Assembly: GCA_035292625.1 (NCBI GenBank)
Contig: DATDPS010000254.1
Span: 1 to 15,515, forward strand
Reading direction: 5' to 3'
Source of the DNA: SHZL01 sp035292625
Lineage (GTDB): Bacteria; Pseudomonadota; Gammaproteobacteria; Xanthomonadales; SZUA-36
DNA length: 15,515 bases
In this document: piece after piece, positions 1 to 7,761 of the stretch
How positions within the stretch are numbered: the stretch's first letter is position 1
Layout of the letters: the number at the start of each line of letters is the position of its first letter
Made by a program: the position numbers and the translations under genes
The notes under the pieces: generated by a model
The model's input: only the letters and a program-made list of their open reading frames with translations
What the model was told of the DNA's origin: nothing
The model's database searches: none

Positions 1-1944
1 CCTGTCGTCTGGCGCTGCCTGGCGGGCAGGCTTGCCTGCCTGGTCCGTCCGTCCATCGGCGCTGCGTGCAGGCCTGCCGCGCCGGCGGCTGTCCGCGCGC
101 TCACCACCACGCGAACCGCCAGCGCCGGAACCCGGCCTGGCCTGTCTGCCCTGGGTTTGGCTTGTTGTCCGCGGCTGGCTGCCGGCCACCCGGTCCTTCT
201 CGTCCGGCCGCGAAGCAGGCCTCTCTGCCGCTGGTGCCTCCGCCTTGACCTCCGAGCTTGCAAACAGGCGCGAGAAAAACTGCCCCAAGCGGCCACGAAC
301 CGGTTTTACCGGTATGGCCTGCGGCTGTTCGCGTTGCGGCGCGGGACGTGACGGGGTGATGGCGGAAACAGCCGGGCCCGCGGCGGGCCTGGCGGCCTTT
401 TCCTGCTCGGCGAATGTTGCTGCTTCTTCTGGTTCATGCACGTGTGCATAGCTGGGTTCGTCGCTCATATCCGCGCTGCGCAAGCGCTCGATCTCGAACT
501 TGGGCCGCTGCAGGTGCTCATTGGACAGGATCAGGATGGGCACGCCGTGACGCGCTTCGATACCATTCAGGTTCTTGCGTTTTTCATTCAGCAGGAAATT
601 GGCCACCTGGGTGGGAGCCTGCACGATCACCTGTGCGGTGTGCTCCTTCATCGCCTCTTCTTCGAGCAGGCGAAGTATGGACAGCGCCAGTGATTCAACG
701 CTGCGGATGGTGCCGTGCCCGTCACAGCGCGGGCAGGTTTCCTGGCTGGACTCACCCAGCGACGGCCGCAGCCGCTGCCGTGACATTTCCAGCAGCCCGA
801 AGCGCGAGATGCGTCCGGTCTGGACCCGGGCCTTGTCGATTTGCAGGGCGGTTTTGAGCCGCTCCTCCACGTCCCGTTGATGCTTGCGATCCATCATGTC
901 GATGAAATCGATCACGATCAGCCCGCCGAGATCGCGCAGGCGCAGTTGCCGGGCAATCTCGTCCGCCGCTTCCAGGTTGGTTTTGTACGCAGTGTCCTCG
1001 ATGTCGGAGCCCTTGGTGGCGCGGGCCGAGTTGATATCGATGGACAACATGGCTTCGGTGTGATCGATCACCAGCGAGCCACCGGAGGGCAGGTGCACCG
1101 TGCGGGAAAACGCCGACTCGATCTGGCTTTCAATCTGGTAACGGCTGAACAAGGGCACATCGTCGGTATAGTGCTTGAGCTTGCGCACGTTTTGGGGCAT
1201 GACGTCTTCAATGAACTTGCGCGCGTCCTGGTAGACTTTTTCATCATCCACCAGAATTTCACCGATCTCGTTGCGCAAGTGGTCGCGCAATGCGCGGATG
1301 AACAGGTTGCTCTCCTGGTAAATCAGGAAAGGCGCCTTGTTTTCCGTTGCGGCTTTGGCAATGGCATCCCACAACTGCAGCAGGTAGTCGAGGTCCCACT
1401 GCAGTTCGTTGGCTTCGCGGCCGACGCCCGCCGTGCGCACGATGACCCCCACGTTGTCCGGGGCGGTCACCTTCAGCAGCTGTTCACGCAAATCATCGCG
1501 TTCATCACCGCTGATGCGGCGAGACACTCCGCCGGCCTTGGGATTGGTCGGCATCAATACCAGGTATCGTCCGGCCAGGGAAATGTACGTGGTCAGCGCC
1601 GCACCTTTGTTGCCGCGCTCTTCCTTTTCCACCTGGACGATGATTTCCTGCCCTTCGCTGACCGCTTCCTTGACCGTCGCCTTGCCCGCCTTGTCGCGGG
1701 CGGATGGCTGGTAGGCCTCGGGGCAAATTTCCTTCAGCGGCAGGAAACCGTGGCGGGTCGAGCCGAAATCGACAAAACAGGCTTCCAGCGAGGGTTCGAC
1801 GCGGGTGATGCGTCCTTTGTATACGTTGGATTTTTTCTGTTCGAGCGCGGGTACTTCGATATCCAGGTCAACCAGGGTCTGGCCATCTGCGATGGCCACA
1901 CGCAACTCCTCAGGCTGAGTCGCGTTTATCAGCATTCTTAACAT
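1..1944 (-). CDS. rne: Ribonuclease E, N-terminal catalytic half and start of C-terminal half (partial, 3' end outside window)
   Basis: Essential endoribonuclease that starts mRNA decay and matures rRNA and tRNA, and scaffolds the degradosome at the inner membrane. 648 codons are open from the ATG to base 1 with no stop, so the C-terminus is missing. The N-terminus MLRMLINATQPEELRVAIAD is typical of RNase E. The S1 domain comes first, then the 5'-sensor and DNase I-like regions. The magnesium-binding aspartates are D303 (in SIDINSARAT) and D346 (in LIVIDFIDM). The zinc-link cysteines CPRC are C404 and C407. All four positions equal E. coli numbering. After about residue 500 the chain becomes Pro/Ala/Gln then Arg/Gly rich, as expected for the disordered scaffold. 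Residues about 551-563 (GRLGQFFSRLFAS) look like the amphipathic membrane-targeting helix. The start is supported by GAGGA at 1953-1957, 8 nt upstream. It is divergent from rluC, as in E. coli. RNase G is unlikely because of the long C-terminal extension. Confidence 0.97.
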   Translation of the reverse strand, partial: MLRMLINATQPEELRVAIADGQTLVDLDIEVPALEQKKSNVYKGRITRVEPSLEACFVDFGSTRHGFLPLKEICPEAYQPSARDKAGKATVKEAVSEGQEIIVQVEKEERGNKGAALTTYISLAGRYLVLMPTNPKAGGVSRRISGDERDDLREQLLKVTAPDNVGVIVRTAGVGREANELQWDLDYLLQLWDAIAKAATENKAPFLIYQESNLFIRALRDHLRNEIGEILVDDEKVYQDARKFIEDVMPQNVRKLKHYTDDVPLFSRYQIESQIESAFSRTVHLPSGGSLVIDHTEAMLSIDINSARATKGSDIEDTAYKTNLEAADEIARQLRLRDLGGLIVIDFIDMMDRKHQRDVEERLKTALQIDKARVQTGRISRFGLLEMSRQRLRPSLGESSQETCPRCDGHGTIRSVESLALSILRLLEEEAMKEHTAQVIVQAPTQVANFLLNEKRKNLNGIEARHGVPILILSNEHLQRPKFEIERLRSADMSDEPSYAHVHEPEEAATFAEQEKAARPAAGPAVSAITPSRPAPQREQPQAIPVKPVRGRLGQFFSRLFASSEVKAEAPAAERPASRPDEKDRVAGSQPRTTSQTQGRQARPGSGAGGSRGGERADSRRRGRPARSADGRTDQAGKPARQAAPDDR

Positions 1945-2376
1945 TTCATTTTTCCTCAGGCAACCTGGCCTGAACACGCGGCTATACCGGCCTCATTACG
2001 CCAGTATCACGCGATTCATGTACCGGGCGGCGAATGTTATGCCGCGCCAGGCTTGCCTATTCAGTAAGTATTAGCCGGCGGTGTAGCAGTTTGCCGGTCC
2101 GTCACAACCGCCTCGGGGCGGTCGCACAAATCTCAGTATCTGTTTGCCTGCATCAGGCACACGCCCCATCAAAACAGGGATTGCCGCTGCCGGGTGGTCC
2201 AGTCCCGCAACGCGCGTGCGCGCGAAACAGGCGTGTTCGGATAAACTAACCGGGCGGGGACCATAGTCCCGTTTGACCGGGCTGATGTGTTTCCAATGAC
2301 GCTTGCCAATGCAATCGGCTGAGGTGACCGGAGGGACTGATGAGCTTGGTATTTCATCCAGCGCGGACTTCCGAAG
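1945..2376 (-). promoter_or_regulatory. Probable long 5' leader of rne mRNA (gene-free interval)
   Basis: This stretch lies between the predicted rne start site and the rne ATG and holds no convincing gene. Small inverted repeats seen in it are GGGAC/GTCCC around a CATA loop (2257-2270), TGCCTG/CAGGCA around a 3-nt loop (2145-2159), and ACCGCC/GGCGGT around a 4-nt loop (2107-2122). The last can be lengthened by G-U pairs. A 14-base alternating C/G-rich run lies at 2211-2224. It is known that E. coli rne has a 361-nt leader whose hairpins let RNase E feed back on its own mRNA. A leader of about 430 nt in the same place suggests the same control, but I cannot show homology of the hairpins by eye. 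Confidence 0.5.
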
Positions 2377-2398
2377 GGCTGTAATATAACAGCCTTTT
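2373..2398. promoter_or_regulatory. Inverted repeat over the rne -10 box, with T-run toward rluC
   Basis: GGCTGT (2377-2382) and ACAGCC (2389-2394) flank AATATA. The arms can be extended outward by G-U and A-U pairs to about 10 bp. TTTT follows at 2395-2398 on the plus strand. Read on the plus strand it resembles an intrinsic terminator, yet no plus-strand gene lies upstream of it. Read as DNA, it is a symmetric element centred on the -10 box of rne and could be an operator. A weak plus-strand -10, TATAAC (2385-2390), also lies inside it and could serve rluC. Which role applies cannot be decided from sequence. Confidence 0.4.
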
Positions 2399-2411
2399 CC
2401 CCATCTATCAA
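2383..2411 (-). promoter_or_regulatory. Sigma-70-type promoter for rne
   Basis: On the minus strand TTGATA (2411 down to 2406) is followed by exactly 17 nt and then TATATT (2388 down to 2383). This is a near-consensus -35/-10 pair with optimal spacing and points at rne. Transcription would begin near 2376, giving a leader of about 430 nt. The -35 box shares one base with the rluC start codon. The -10 box is the centre of an inverted repeat. It is the best promoter match in the window, but the call rests on sequence alone. Confidence 0.6.
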
Positions 2412-3364
2412 TGAGTTGCCCGTTGAATTCAGAGTCGATTAAAAAGACCAGCACACGACTGCTAAAGGTAGCCCAAGACCATACAGGGCAACGCCTGGAC
2501 AACTTCCTGGCGAAGCACCTCAAAGGTGTGCCGAAGACGGCGGTTTACCGCATGATTCGTACGGGCCAGGTGCGCATCAACGGCGGAAGGTGTAAACCCG
2601 ACCACAAGGTGCAGGCAGGCGACGAGGTGCGGATTCCCCCGGTGCGCGCGCTCGACAGTGGACCGGCCGCCGTCTCGGCCGCCGTTATCGGCCAGGTTCG
2701 TCATGCCATCCTGCACGAAGACGCACACTACCTCGTCATCAACAAGCCATCCGGCATGGCGGTTCACTCGGGCAGCAATCTGCCCTGGGGCCTGATTGAC
2801 GCGGTGCGCCAGAGCAGGCCCAGCGAGTACGTGGAGCTGGCACACCGGATTGACCGTGAAACCAGCGGCTGCGTGGTGCTGGCCCGCAGCGGTCCGGCCC
2901 TGAAGCACCTTGCGGCCCAGTTCCGCGATGGCGACATCGTGAAAAAATACCTATGCCTGATGGATGGTCGCGTGAAGGAAGCGCGCGTCACGGTCGACGC
3001 GCCGGTACTCAAGATCCGTGGGGAACACCAACACGTAGTCGGCATCGACGAGGAAGGTAAAGATGCACTGACCCACTTCCGGCTGCTGCAAGCCTATAGC
3101 GACTGCAGTTACGTGGAAGCGGAACTGTTCACCGGCAGGACGCACCAGATTCGTGTTCACGCCGCACACCTGGGGATGCCGCTGGCGGGAGATGAGCGCT
3201 ACTCCAGCCCTGCGGCTGTGAAAAAATGGAGGGCGCGGGGGCTTAATCGCCTGTTTCTGCATGCCCATCAACTGGGCTTTGAATCGATCACCGGCCAAAC
3301 CATAAACTGCCATGCGCCGCTGCCGCCGGCCTTGCGCGAGGTGCTGGACAGGCTTGAGCGGTAA
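2411..3364 (+). CDS. rluC: 23S rRNA pseudouridine synthase RluC (955/2504/2580)
   Basis: Isomerises specific uridines in 23S rRNA; the E. coli enzyme modifies 955, 2504 and 2580. The protein has 317 residues, close to the family size. An N-terminal S4 RNA-binding domain covers about residues 25-80 (GQRLDNFLAKHLKGVPKTAV, then KVQAGDEVRIPPVR). The RsuA/RluA-type catalytic domain follows, with HRIDRETSG at 145-153, where D148 is the expected catalytic aspartate, and FTGRTHQIRVHAAHLGMPL near the C-terminal half. NRLFLHAHQL is also typical. The gene is divergent from rne, as in E. coli, which favours RluC over RluD or RluA. No Shine-Dalgarno sequence precedes the ATG: the upstream bases are pyrimidine-rich. 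The first 15 or so residues are not conserved, so a slightly later start cannot be excluded. Confidence 0.94.
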   Translation: MSCPLNSESIKKTSTRLLKVAQDHTGQRLDNFLAKHLKGVPKTAVYRMIRTGQVRINGGRCKPDHKVQAGDEVRIPPVRALDSGPAAVSAAVIGQVRHAILHEDAHYLVINKPSGMAVHSGSNLPWGLIDAVRQSRPSEYVELAHRIDRETSGCVVLARSGPALKHLAAQFRDGDIVKKYLCLMDGRVKEARVTVDAPVLKIRGEHQHVVGIDEEGKDALTHFRLLQAYSDCSYVEAELFTGRTHQIRVHAAHLGMPLAGDERYSSPAAVKKWRARGLNRLFLHAHQLGFESITGQTINCHAPLPPALREVLDRLER

Positions 3365-3373
3365 GGCCATGCG

Positions 3374-3387
3374 CACCCATCCGGGTG
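3374..3387 (+). terminator. Weak stem-loop after rluC
   Basis: CACCC (3374-3378) and GGGTG (3383-3387) can pair around an ATCC loop ten bases after the rluC stop. There is no T-run behind it, so it is at best a pause or a Rho-assisted end. The rest of the 95-base gap to lolC shows nothing strong. Confidence 0.2.
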
Positions 3388-3441
3388 GGTCAATCACCTA
3401 CAGCACACAGTGACATTCGGCGCTGGTGGTAGCCGGTGGGC

Positions 3442-3447
3442 TATGCT
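3442..3447 (+). promoter_or_regulatory. Possible -10 box for the lolC-lolD-comEC unit
   Basis: TATGCT lies 12 bases before the lolC ATG. No good -35 hexamer is seen at normal spacing; TTCGGC at 3416-3421 is 20 nt away. If used, the mRNA leader would be only a few bases long. A promoter is expected here because rluC ends 95 bases upstream. Confidence 0.22.
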
Positions 3448-3459
3448 CTAATTCGCGCA

Positions 3460-4707
3460 ATGTACCGTCCACTCGAAGCCTTTATTGGCCTGCGTTACCT
3501 GCGGGCCAAGAGGCGCAACCATTTCATCTCCTTCATCTCGCTGGTTTCCATGCTGGGGATTGCCCTTGGCGTGACCACGCTGATTACCGTGATTTCGGTC
3601 ATGAACGGCTTCGAGAAAGAACTGCGCAGCCGCATCCTCGGGGCCATAGCCCACGCCACCATCCGCCCGGTTGGCGCTGAAATGACTGACTGGCGCAGCG
3701 TCATCAGCAGCGTAGAAGGCCATGCCGAAGTGCTCGGCGCGGCGCCCTACATTGAGGAGGGCGTGTGGTTGCAGGGGATTGAATCTTCCGGCGCCGTGAT
3801 GCGCGGCATCGACCCGGCTTACGAGAAACGGGTTTCCGAGGTGGCTGAAAAAATGCTCACCGGCAGCATCGCCGATCTGCGGCCGGGGGAGTACGGCATC
3901 ATCCTGGGAATCGGACTGGCTTCGGCCCTGCGCGTGGGGCCTGGTGACCGGGTTACGGTGATTGCGCCGCGCCTCAAGGCGACGCCGGTGGGCGCCAGCC
4001 CCCTGATGCGTCGCTTCACCGTGATGGGGGCTTTCGAGTTTGGCGAATATGAGAATGACTCCAGCCTGGCCCTGGTGCACATCGACGACGCGGCACGGTT
4101 GTTGCGCATGCCCGCAGGCAGCACGGGAGGGGTCAGGCTGAAATTGAACGACATGGACCAGTCATGGCGCGTAGCCCGCGACATCTCCGCTGAATTGCCC
4201 GGCCAGTACATCGTGCGCGACTGGACCCAGGAGCGCGGCAACCTGTTCCAGGCCGTGCGCACCGAGAAGACCGTTATGTGGGTCATTCTCTCCCTCATCA
4301 TCGCCGTTGCGGCCTTCAACATCATCTCCATGCTGGTGATGGTGGTGACGGACAAGCAGGCGGATATCGCCATCCTCAAGACCATGGGAGCGAGGGCCGG
4401 GACCATCATGCGGATATTCATCATCCAGGGTAGCCTGATTGGCATCATCGGCACCGTGCTTGGGGTGGTCGGCGGCATCCTGTTGGCGCTGAACATCGGC
4501 CTGGTGGTGCCGTTTCTGGAACAGGTGTTCGGCTTCAGCCTGTTTCCGGCGGATATTTACTACATCACGGAATTGCCCTCGGAACTGCGCAGCGCCGATG
4601 TGTCCAAATTTGCCCTCATGTCACTGATCATGTCGCTGGTCTCCACCTTGTACCCCGCCTGGCGCGCTTCAGCCACCCATCCCGCCGAGGCCCTGCGCTA
4701 TGAGTGA
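3460..4707 (+). CDS. lolC: Lipoprotein-releasing ABC transporter permease, LolC/LolE (LolF-like) family
   Basis: Inner-membrane subunit that takes mature lipoproteins from the membrane and passes them to the chaperone LolA, driven by LolD. The protein is 415 residues in the MacB-like four-helix layout: TM1 about 22-48, a periplasmic domain, then TM2 about 272-298, TM3 about 319-350 and TM4 about 384-403. The N-terminus MYRPLEAFIGLRYLRAKRRN matches Lol permeases and fixes the ATG; a GTG 24 bases upstream is open but would add eight atypical residues. A loop at about 172-186 (KATPVGASPLMRRF) resembles the LolA-binding Hook of LolC, which LolE lacks. Only one permease gene precedes lolD, whereas E. 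coli has lolC-lolD-lolE, so a homodimeric LolF-type transporter or a second permease elsewhere is possible. It overlaps lolD by 8 nt. Confidence 0.92.
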   Translation: MYRPLEAFIGLRYLRAKRRNHFISFISLVSMLGIALGVTTLITVISVMNGFEKELRSRILGAIAHATIRPVGAEMTDWRSVISSVEGHAEVLGAAPYIEEGVWLQGIESSGAVMRGIDPAYEKRVSEVAEKMLTGSIADLRPGEYGIILGIGLASALRVGPGDRVTVIAPRLKATPVGASPLMRRFTVMGAFEFGEYENDSSLALVHIDDAARLLRMPAGSTGGVRLKLNDMDQSWRVARDISAELPGQYIVRDWTQERGNLFQAVRTEKTVMWVILSLIIAVAAFNIISMLVMVVTDKQADIAILKTMGARAGTIMRIFIIQGSLIGIIGTVLGVVGGILLALNIGLVVPFLEQVFGFSLFPADIYYITELPSELRSADVSKFALMSLIMSLVSTLYPAWRASATHPAEALRYE

Positions 4708-5395
4708 AAGCCGGCCACAAATGGCGCTGGAGGCGCGCGGTATCAGCAAGTCCTTCCAGCAGGGCAACAAGAAAATCGAGGTATTGAACGATGTCAGCCT
4801 GCAGCTAAAGTCTGGCCAGTCCCTGGCGATCGTCGGCGCTTCAGGGGCAGGCAAGAGCACCTTGCTGCACATCCTCGGCGGCCTGGACCGACCGGACAGT
4901 GGTGAAGTGCTGGTCGAGGGCAATTCCTTGTGGGCGCTCAGCGAAGCCGCGCGCGGCGCCATGCGCAATTCCACCATGGGCTTCATTTACCAGTTCCATC
5001 ACCTGTTGCCCGAGTTCACCGCGGTGGAAAACGTCGCCATGCCCCTGCTCATCCGGGGCGAGTCCGCAGCGGCAGCCAGTCAGCGCGCCCGCATTCTGCT
5101 CGATCGAGTGGGCCTGGGGCAACGCTTCGACCACAAGCCCGGTGAGCTGTCCGGCGGCGAGCGCCAGCGGGCCGCGGTGGCGCGCGCCCTGGTGGGCGGA
5201 CCGCGGGTGGTATTGGGCGACGAGCCCACCGGAAACCTGGATGAACGGACCGCCGATCATGTTTACAACCTGCTGCTGGAACTGAACCGGGAGCTGCAAA
5301 CCAGCCTGTTGCTGGTCACGCATGACACGCGGCTGGCTGCACGCATGGACCAGCAGCTGGAACTGCACCTGGGGCAGGTTCGTTCCCTGACTTGA
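4700..5395 (+). CDS. lolD: Lipoprotein-releasing ABC transporter ATPase LolD
   Basis: ATPase of the Lol exporter, powering release of outer-membrane lipoproteins to LolA. It has 231 residues, the usual size. Walker A is GASGAGKST (46-54), the Q-loop is at Q98 in GFIYQFHHLLPEFTAVEN (a LolD-like stretch), the signature is LSGGERQ (150-156), Walker B is VVLGDE (170-175) followed by PTGNLD, and the switch histidine is H208 in LLVTHDT. The start codon lies inside the end of the lolC gene (shared bases 4700-4707), so the two are probably translationally coupled. A GAGG at 4686-4689 gives a ribosome binding site. MacB or FtsE are alternatives by fold but are excluded by the lolC partner and the Q-loop region. 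Confidence 0.95.
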   Translation: MSESRPQMALEARGISKSFQQGNKKIEVLNDVSLQLKSGQSLAIVGASGAGKSTLLHILGGLDRPDSGEVLVEGNSLWALSEAARGAMRNSTMGFIYQFHHLLPEFTAVENVAMPLLIRGESAAAASQRARILLDRVGLGQRFDHKPGELSGGERQRAAVARALVGGPRVVLGDEPTGNLDERTADHVYNLLLELNRELQTSLLLVTHDTRLAARMDQQLELHLGQVRSLT

Positions 5396-7686
5396 CCGTG
5401 GGCCGGGCTGGCTGGCGTTTGCCTGCTGGCCTCAGCACGGGAGTCGTGCTGGCTCACCTGGTGTTCTTCTACGCGTTGCCCGCCTGGCCCGTGCTGTTAT
5501 CACTCCTGCTCGTGCTGCTGTTCCAGCGCTCCTGGCTATTAGCCGCTGTCTGCCTTGGCCTGGCCTGGGCGAGTCTGATACTGCAGGGCCGGCTGGCAGA
5601 CCGGCTGGACCCGGCCCTCAACGGCAGTACCCTGATGATTGAAGGGCGGGTGCTTGGCTTGCCGGTACATGGCCCTGAATTCACGCGCTTTCGATTTCAA
5701 CCCCTCGCTGGTCCACTGGCCATTGCCCTGCCAAGCCAATTGCTCACGTACTGGTACCGCGACGCACCGCTCCTCCAGCCAGGCGAAACCTGGCGCCTGG
5801 AGCTCAGGCTCCGTCCGCCCTGGGGCCCGGTGAATTTTCACGGCAGCGACCGCGAGCGATGGCTGTTTGCCGAAGGCGTAGGCGGCCTCGCCACGGTACG
5901 TTCGGGTACTCGCTTGCAGGCGGCCCACTGGCTTCGTTCCGGCTGGGATGGATGGCGCCAGGCCGCGCGTTCACACATTGACCTGGCGGTGGCGGACGAA
6001 CGCAACAGAAACATCGTCAGCGCCCTGGCCATCGCCGACAGCAGTGGCATGAGCACGCAGGACCGGAACATCCTGGCGGTGACCGGGACTGCGCATTTAA
6101 TGGCCATTTCGGGCCTGCATATCGGCCTCGCCGCCTGGTTTGGCTTTTGGCTGGCACGGCTGCTGCTGCTGGCCATACCACTGCGCTGGGCCGCTGGTCA
6201 GACCCATGCACTGGCGCTGGCAGCCGGCCTGTTGCTGGCGGTGGTTTACGCTGGCCTGGCGGGATTTGGAACCGCGACCCTGCGCGCCTTGCTGATGTTG
6301 GCTGCCGGAGTACTGGTGTTGCTGACGCGGCGCCAGGTCCATCCCGGCCAGGCCCTGCTGCTGGCCCTGGCTGGCGTTTTCATGTTCGATCCTCCGGCCA
6401 TCCTGGGCGCCGGTTTCTGGTTATCCTTCAGCGCGGTCGGCGTGCTGCTATTCATTTTCGCCGGCGGCGGCGCCGCACGGCTTGGCCGCTGGCGCGGACT
6501 GTTGCTGGCGCAGCTGGCCATCATGCTGGCGTTGATGCCGCTGTCGGCCTGGTGGTTTCAACAAGTCAGCGTTTCGGGTCTGGTGGTCAACCTGCTGGCC
6601 ATTCCCTGGGTCAGCATGGTCGTGGTGCCCCTCGTGCTGCTGGGATTGATTCTCCTGCCGTTGGCGGACGGGCTTGGCGCGCTGGCATTTACCCTGGCCG
6701 GGCATGCATCCGGCGGACTGTTGCAGGGGCTGGACCTGGCGGCCGGCCTGCCGCACGCCTCACTGACGCTGCACCAGCCCTCATTGTGGCAACTGGGCAT
6801 CGCCTCCCTGGGCGCGCTGTTGCTGCTGTTGCCGCGCGGCTTGCCCCACCGCTGGCTGGGGCTGCCGTTGCTATTGCCGTTATTCATGGCGTCGCCATCA
6901 CCGCCTGAAAACCAGTTGCGGCTGGATATACTGGACGTGGGGCAGGGCACGGCTTTGTTGGTGAATTCCTCCCGGCACCTGCTGGTGTATGACAGCGGGC
7001 CAGGCGACGGCGTGGAGTTCGACCTGGTCAGGCAGGTGATCTTGCCGGCCATTGTGCATTCCGGGCATCGTACACCCGACCGCATCGTGATCAGCCACGG
7101 CGATCTGGACCATGCCGGCGGGATGCGCCGTCTGTTGCAAACCTACCCGGCAGCCGTGGTGCATGGCAACCTGCCACGGCCGGTGGCCGGGGTGCGCCCC
7201 TGCCATGATGCCTTGCGCTGGGAGTGGGATGGCATCGGCTTCCAGGTTTTACACCCATCCAGCCATTTGCCATATTTGGGTAATGACAGCTCCTGTGTGC
7301 TCAGCATCGGCACCGGTAACTATTCCGTCCTGCTGCCGGGCGACGTCACGGAGGCCGTGGAAAGTCGCCTGGTAAAAACCGGTCTGGCCGGCGGCGGCAT
7401 GCTGCTGGTGCCGCACCATGGCAGCAAGACCTCTTCATCGAGCGCATTCCTGCGCGCACTGCAACCATCGATCGCAGTGGCCACTGCCGGCGTTGGCAAC
7501 CGTTTTGGCTTCCCGCGCCCCGAGGTGCGGCAGCGCTATCGCGATGCTGGCATCACCTTCTGGTCAACAGATGAGTGCGGCGGCATTCGCCTGCTCATCA
7601 ATGGGGACGGGCGAGTGCATGCGCAAAGCGCCCGCGTGGTCAAATCCGCGCCATGGCGCTGGCCAGCTGGCGCATCCTGCCCCTGA
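5392..7686 (+). CDS. comEC: DNA internalization-related competence protein ComEC/Rec2
   Basis: Inner-membrane channel through which single-stranded DNA enters during natural transformation. It has 764 residues, the family's normal length. N-terminal helices and a DUF4131-like region come first. The Competence domain begins around residue 205, with AHLMAISGLHIGL at 234-246 and many hydrophobic helices to about 500. The C-terminal metallo-beta-lactamase-like domain starts near residue 509 (LDILDVGQGTALLV) and contains ISHGDLDHAGG (H569, D571, D573, H574), LLPGDV (D651) and VPHHGS (H675, H676), a full metal-binding set. The apparent start is TTG at 5392, overlapping the lolD stop by 4 nt (TTGA); an in-frame GTG at 5398 is the alternative. 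The gene looks intact. No other competence gene is in view, so activity in transformation is not shown. Confidence 0.93.
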   Translation: MTVGRAGWRLPAGLSTGVVLAHLVFFYALPAWPVLLSLLLVLLFQRSWLLAAVCLGLAWASLILQGRLADRLDPALNGSTLMIEGRVLGLPVHGPEFTRFRFQPLAGPLAIALPSQLLTYWYRDAPLLQPGETWRLELRLRPPWGPVNFHGSDRERWLFAEGVGGLATVRSGTRLQAAHWLRSGWDGWRQAARSHIDLAVADERNRNIVSALAIADSSGMSTQDRNILAVTGTAHLMAISGLHIGLAAWFGFWLARLLLLAIPLRWAAGQTHALALAAGLLLAVVYAGLAGFGTATLRALLMLAAGVLVLLTRRQVHPGQALLLALAGVFMFDPPAILGAGFWLSFSAVGVLLFIFAGGGAARLGRWRGLLLAQLAIMLALMPLSAWWFQQVSVSGLVVNLLAIPWVSMVVVPLVLLGLILLPLADGLGALAFTLAGHASGGLLQGLDLAAGLPHASLTLHQPSLWQLGIASLGALLLLLPRGLPHRWLGLPLLLPLFMASPSPPENQLRLDILDVGQGTALLVNSSRHLLVYDSGPGDGVEFDLVRQVILPAIVHSGHRTPDRIVISHGDLDHAGGMRRLLQTYPAAVVHGNLPRPVAGVRPCHDALRWEWDGIGFQVLHPSSHLPYLGNDSSCVLSIGTGNYSVLLPGDVTEAVESRLVKTGLAGGGMLLVPHHGSKTSSSSAFLRALQPSIAVATAGVGNRFGFPRPEVRQRYRDAGITFWSTDECGGIRLLINGDGRVHAQSARVVKSAPWRWPAGASCP

Positions 7687-7707
7687 GGCCCTTGCGTGAT
7701 GGCCTCA
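7684..7707 (+). terminator. Inverted repeat at the comEC stop codon
   Basis: TGAGGCC (7684-7690, starting with the comEC stop codon) and GGCCTCA (7701-7707) form a perfect 7-bp stem with a 10-nt loop. No T-run follows, so a classical intrinsic terminator is unlikely. It could slow or separate transcription between the lol-comEC and exbB-kdsB blocks, or protect an mRNA end. Confidence 0.3.
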
Positions 7708-7722
7708 ACCAGGTGGCGCATG

Positions 7723-7728
7723 TATCAT
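7723..7728 (+). promoter_or_regulatory. Possible -10 box for exbB
   Basis: TATCAT lies in the 75-base gap between comEC and exbB, the largest gap inside this block. A convincing -35 is missing; TGGCCT at 7700-7705 has 17-nt spacing but poor match. The gap makes an extra promoter plausible. Confidence 0.22.
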
Positions 7729-7746
7729 TCGCTGTGCCCGCATCAC

Positions 7747-7752
7747 AAGGAG
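7747..7752 (+). promoter_or_regulatory. Ribosome binding site deciding the exbB start
   Basis: AAGGAG is a strong Shine-Dalgarno match. It lies 9 nt before GTG 7762 and 18 nt before ATG 7771. This favours GTG 7762 and excludes the open upstream codons from 7696, which lie before the site. Confidence 0.75.
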
Positions 7753-7761
7753 TTAACCAGC

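Noticed and set aside
841..1941. Long plus-strand open frame (366 codons) opposite rne
   Set aside because: It is antisense to a highly conserved RNase E reading frame in GC-rich DNA; such shadow frames are expected and the translation resembles no known family.
1996..2019. Tiny minus-strand frame (MNRVILA) in the rne leader as an upstream ORF
   Set aside because: No ribosome binding site precedes it and eight codons are too little to support a call.
2107..2122. ACCGCC/GGCGGT hairpin as an intrinsic terminator
   Set aside because: No T-run follows on either strand; it is better described as a leader hairpin.
2071..2523. Minus-strand open frame of 150 codons spanning the rluC start and the rne leader
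   Set aside because: It runs through the rluC coding start and the rne promoter, and its translation has no recognisable domain.
3436..3459. Upstream GTG as the lolC start
   Set aside because: It adds eight residues not seen in Lol permeases, which normally begin at MYRPL; it also has no ribosome binding site.
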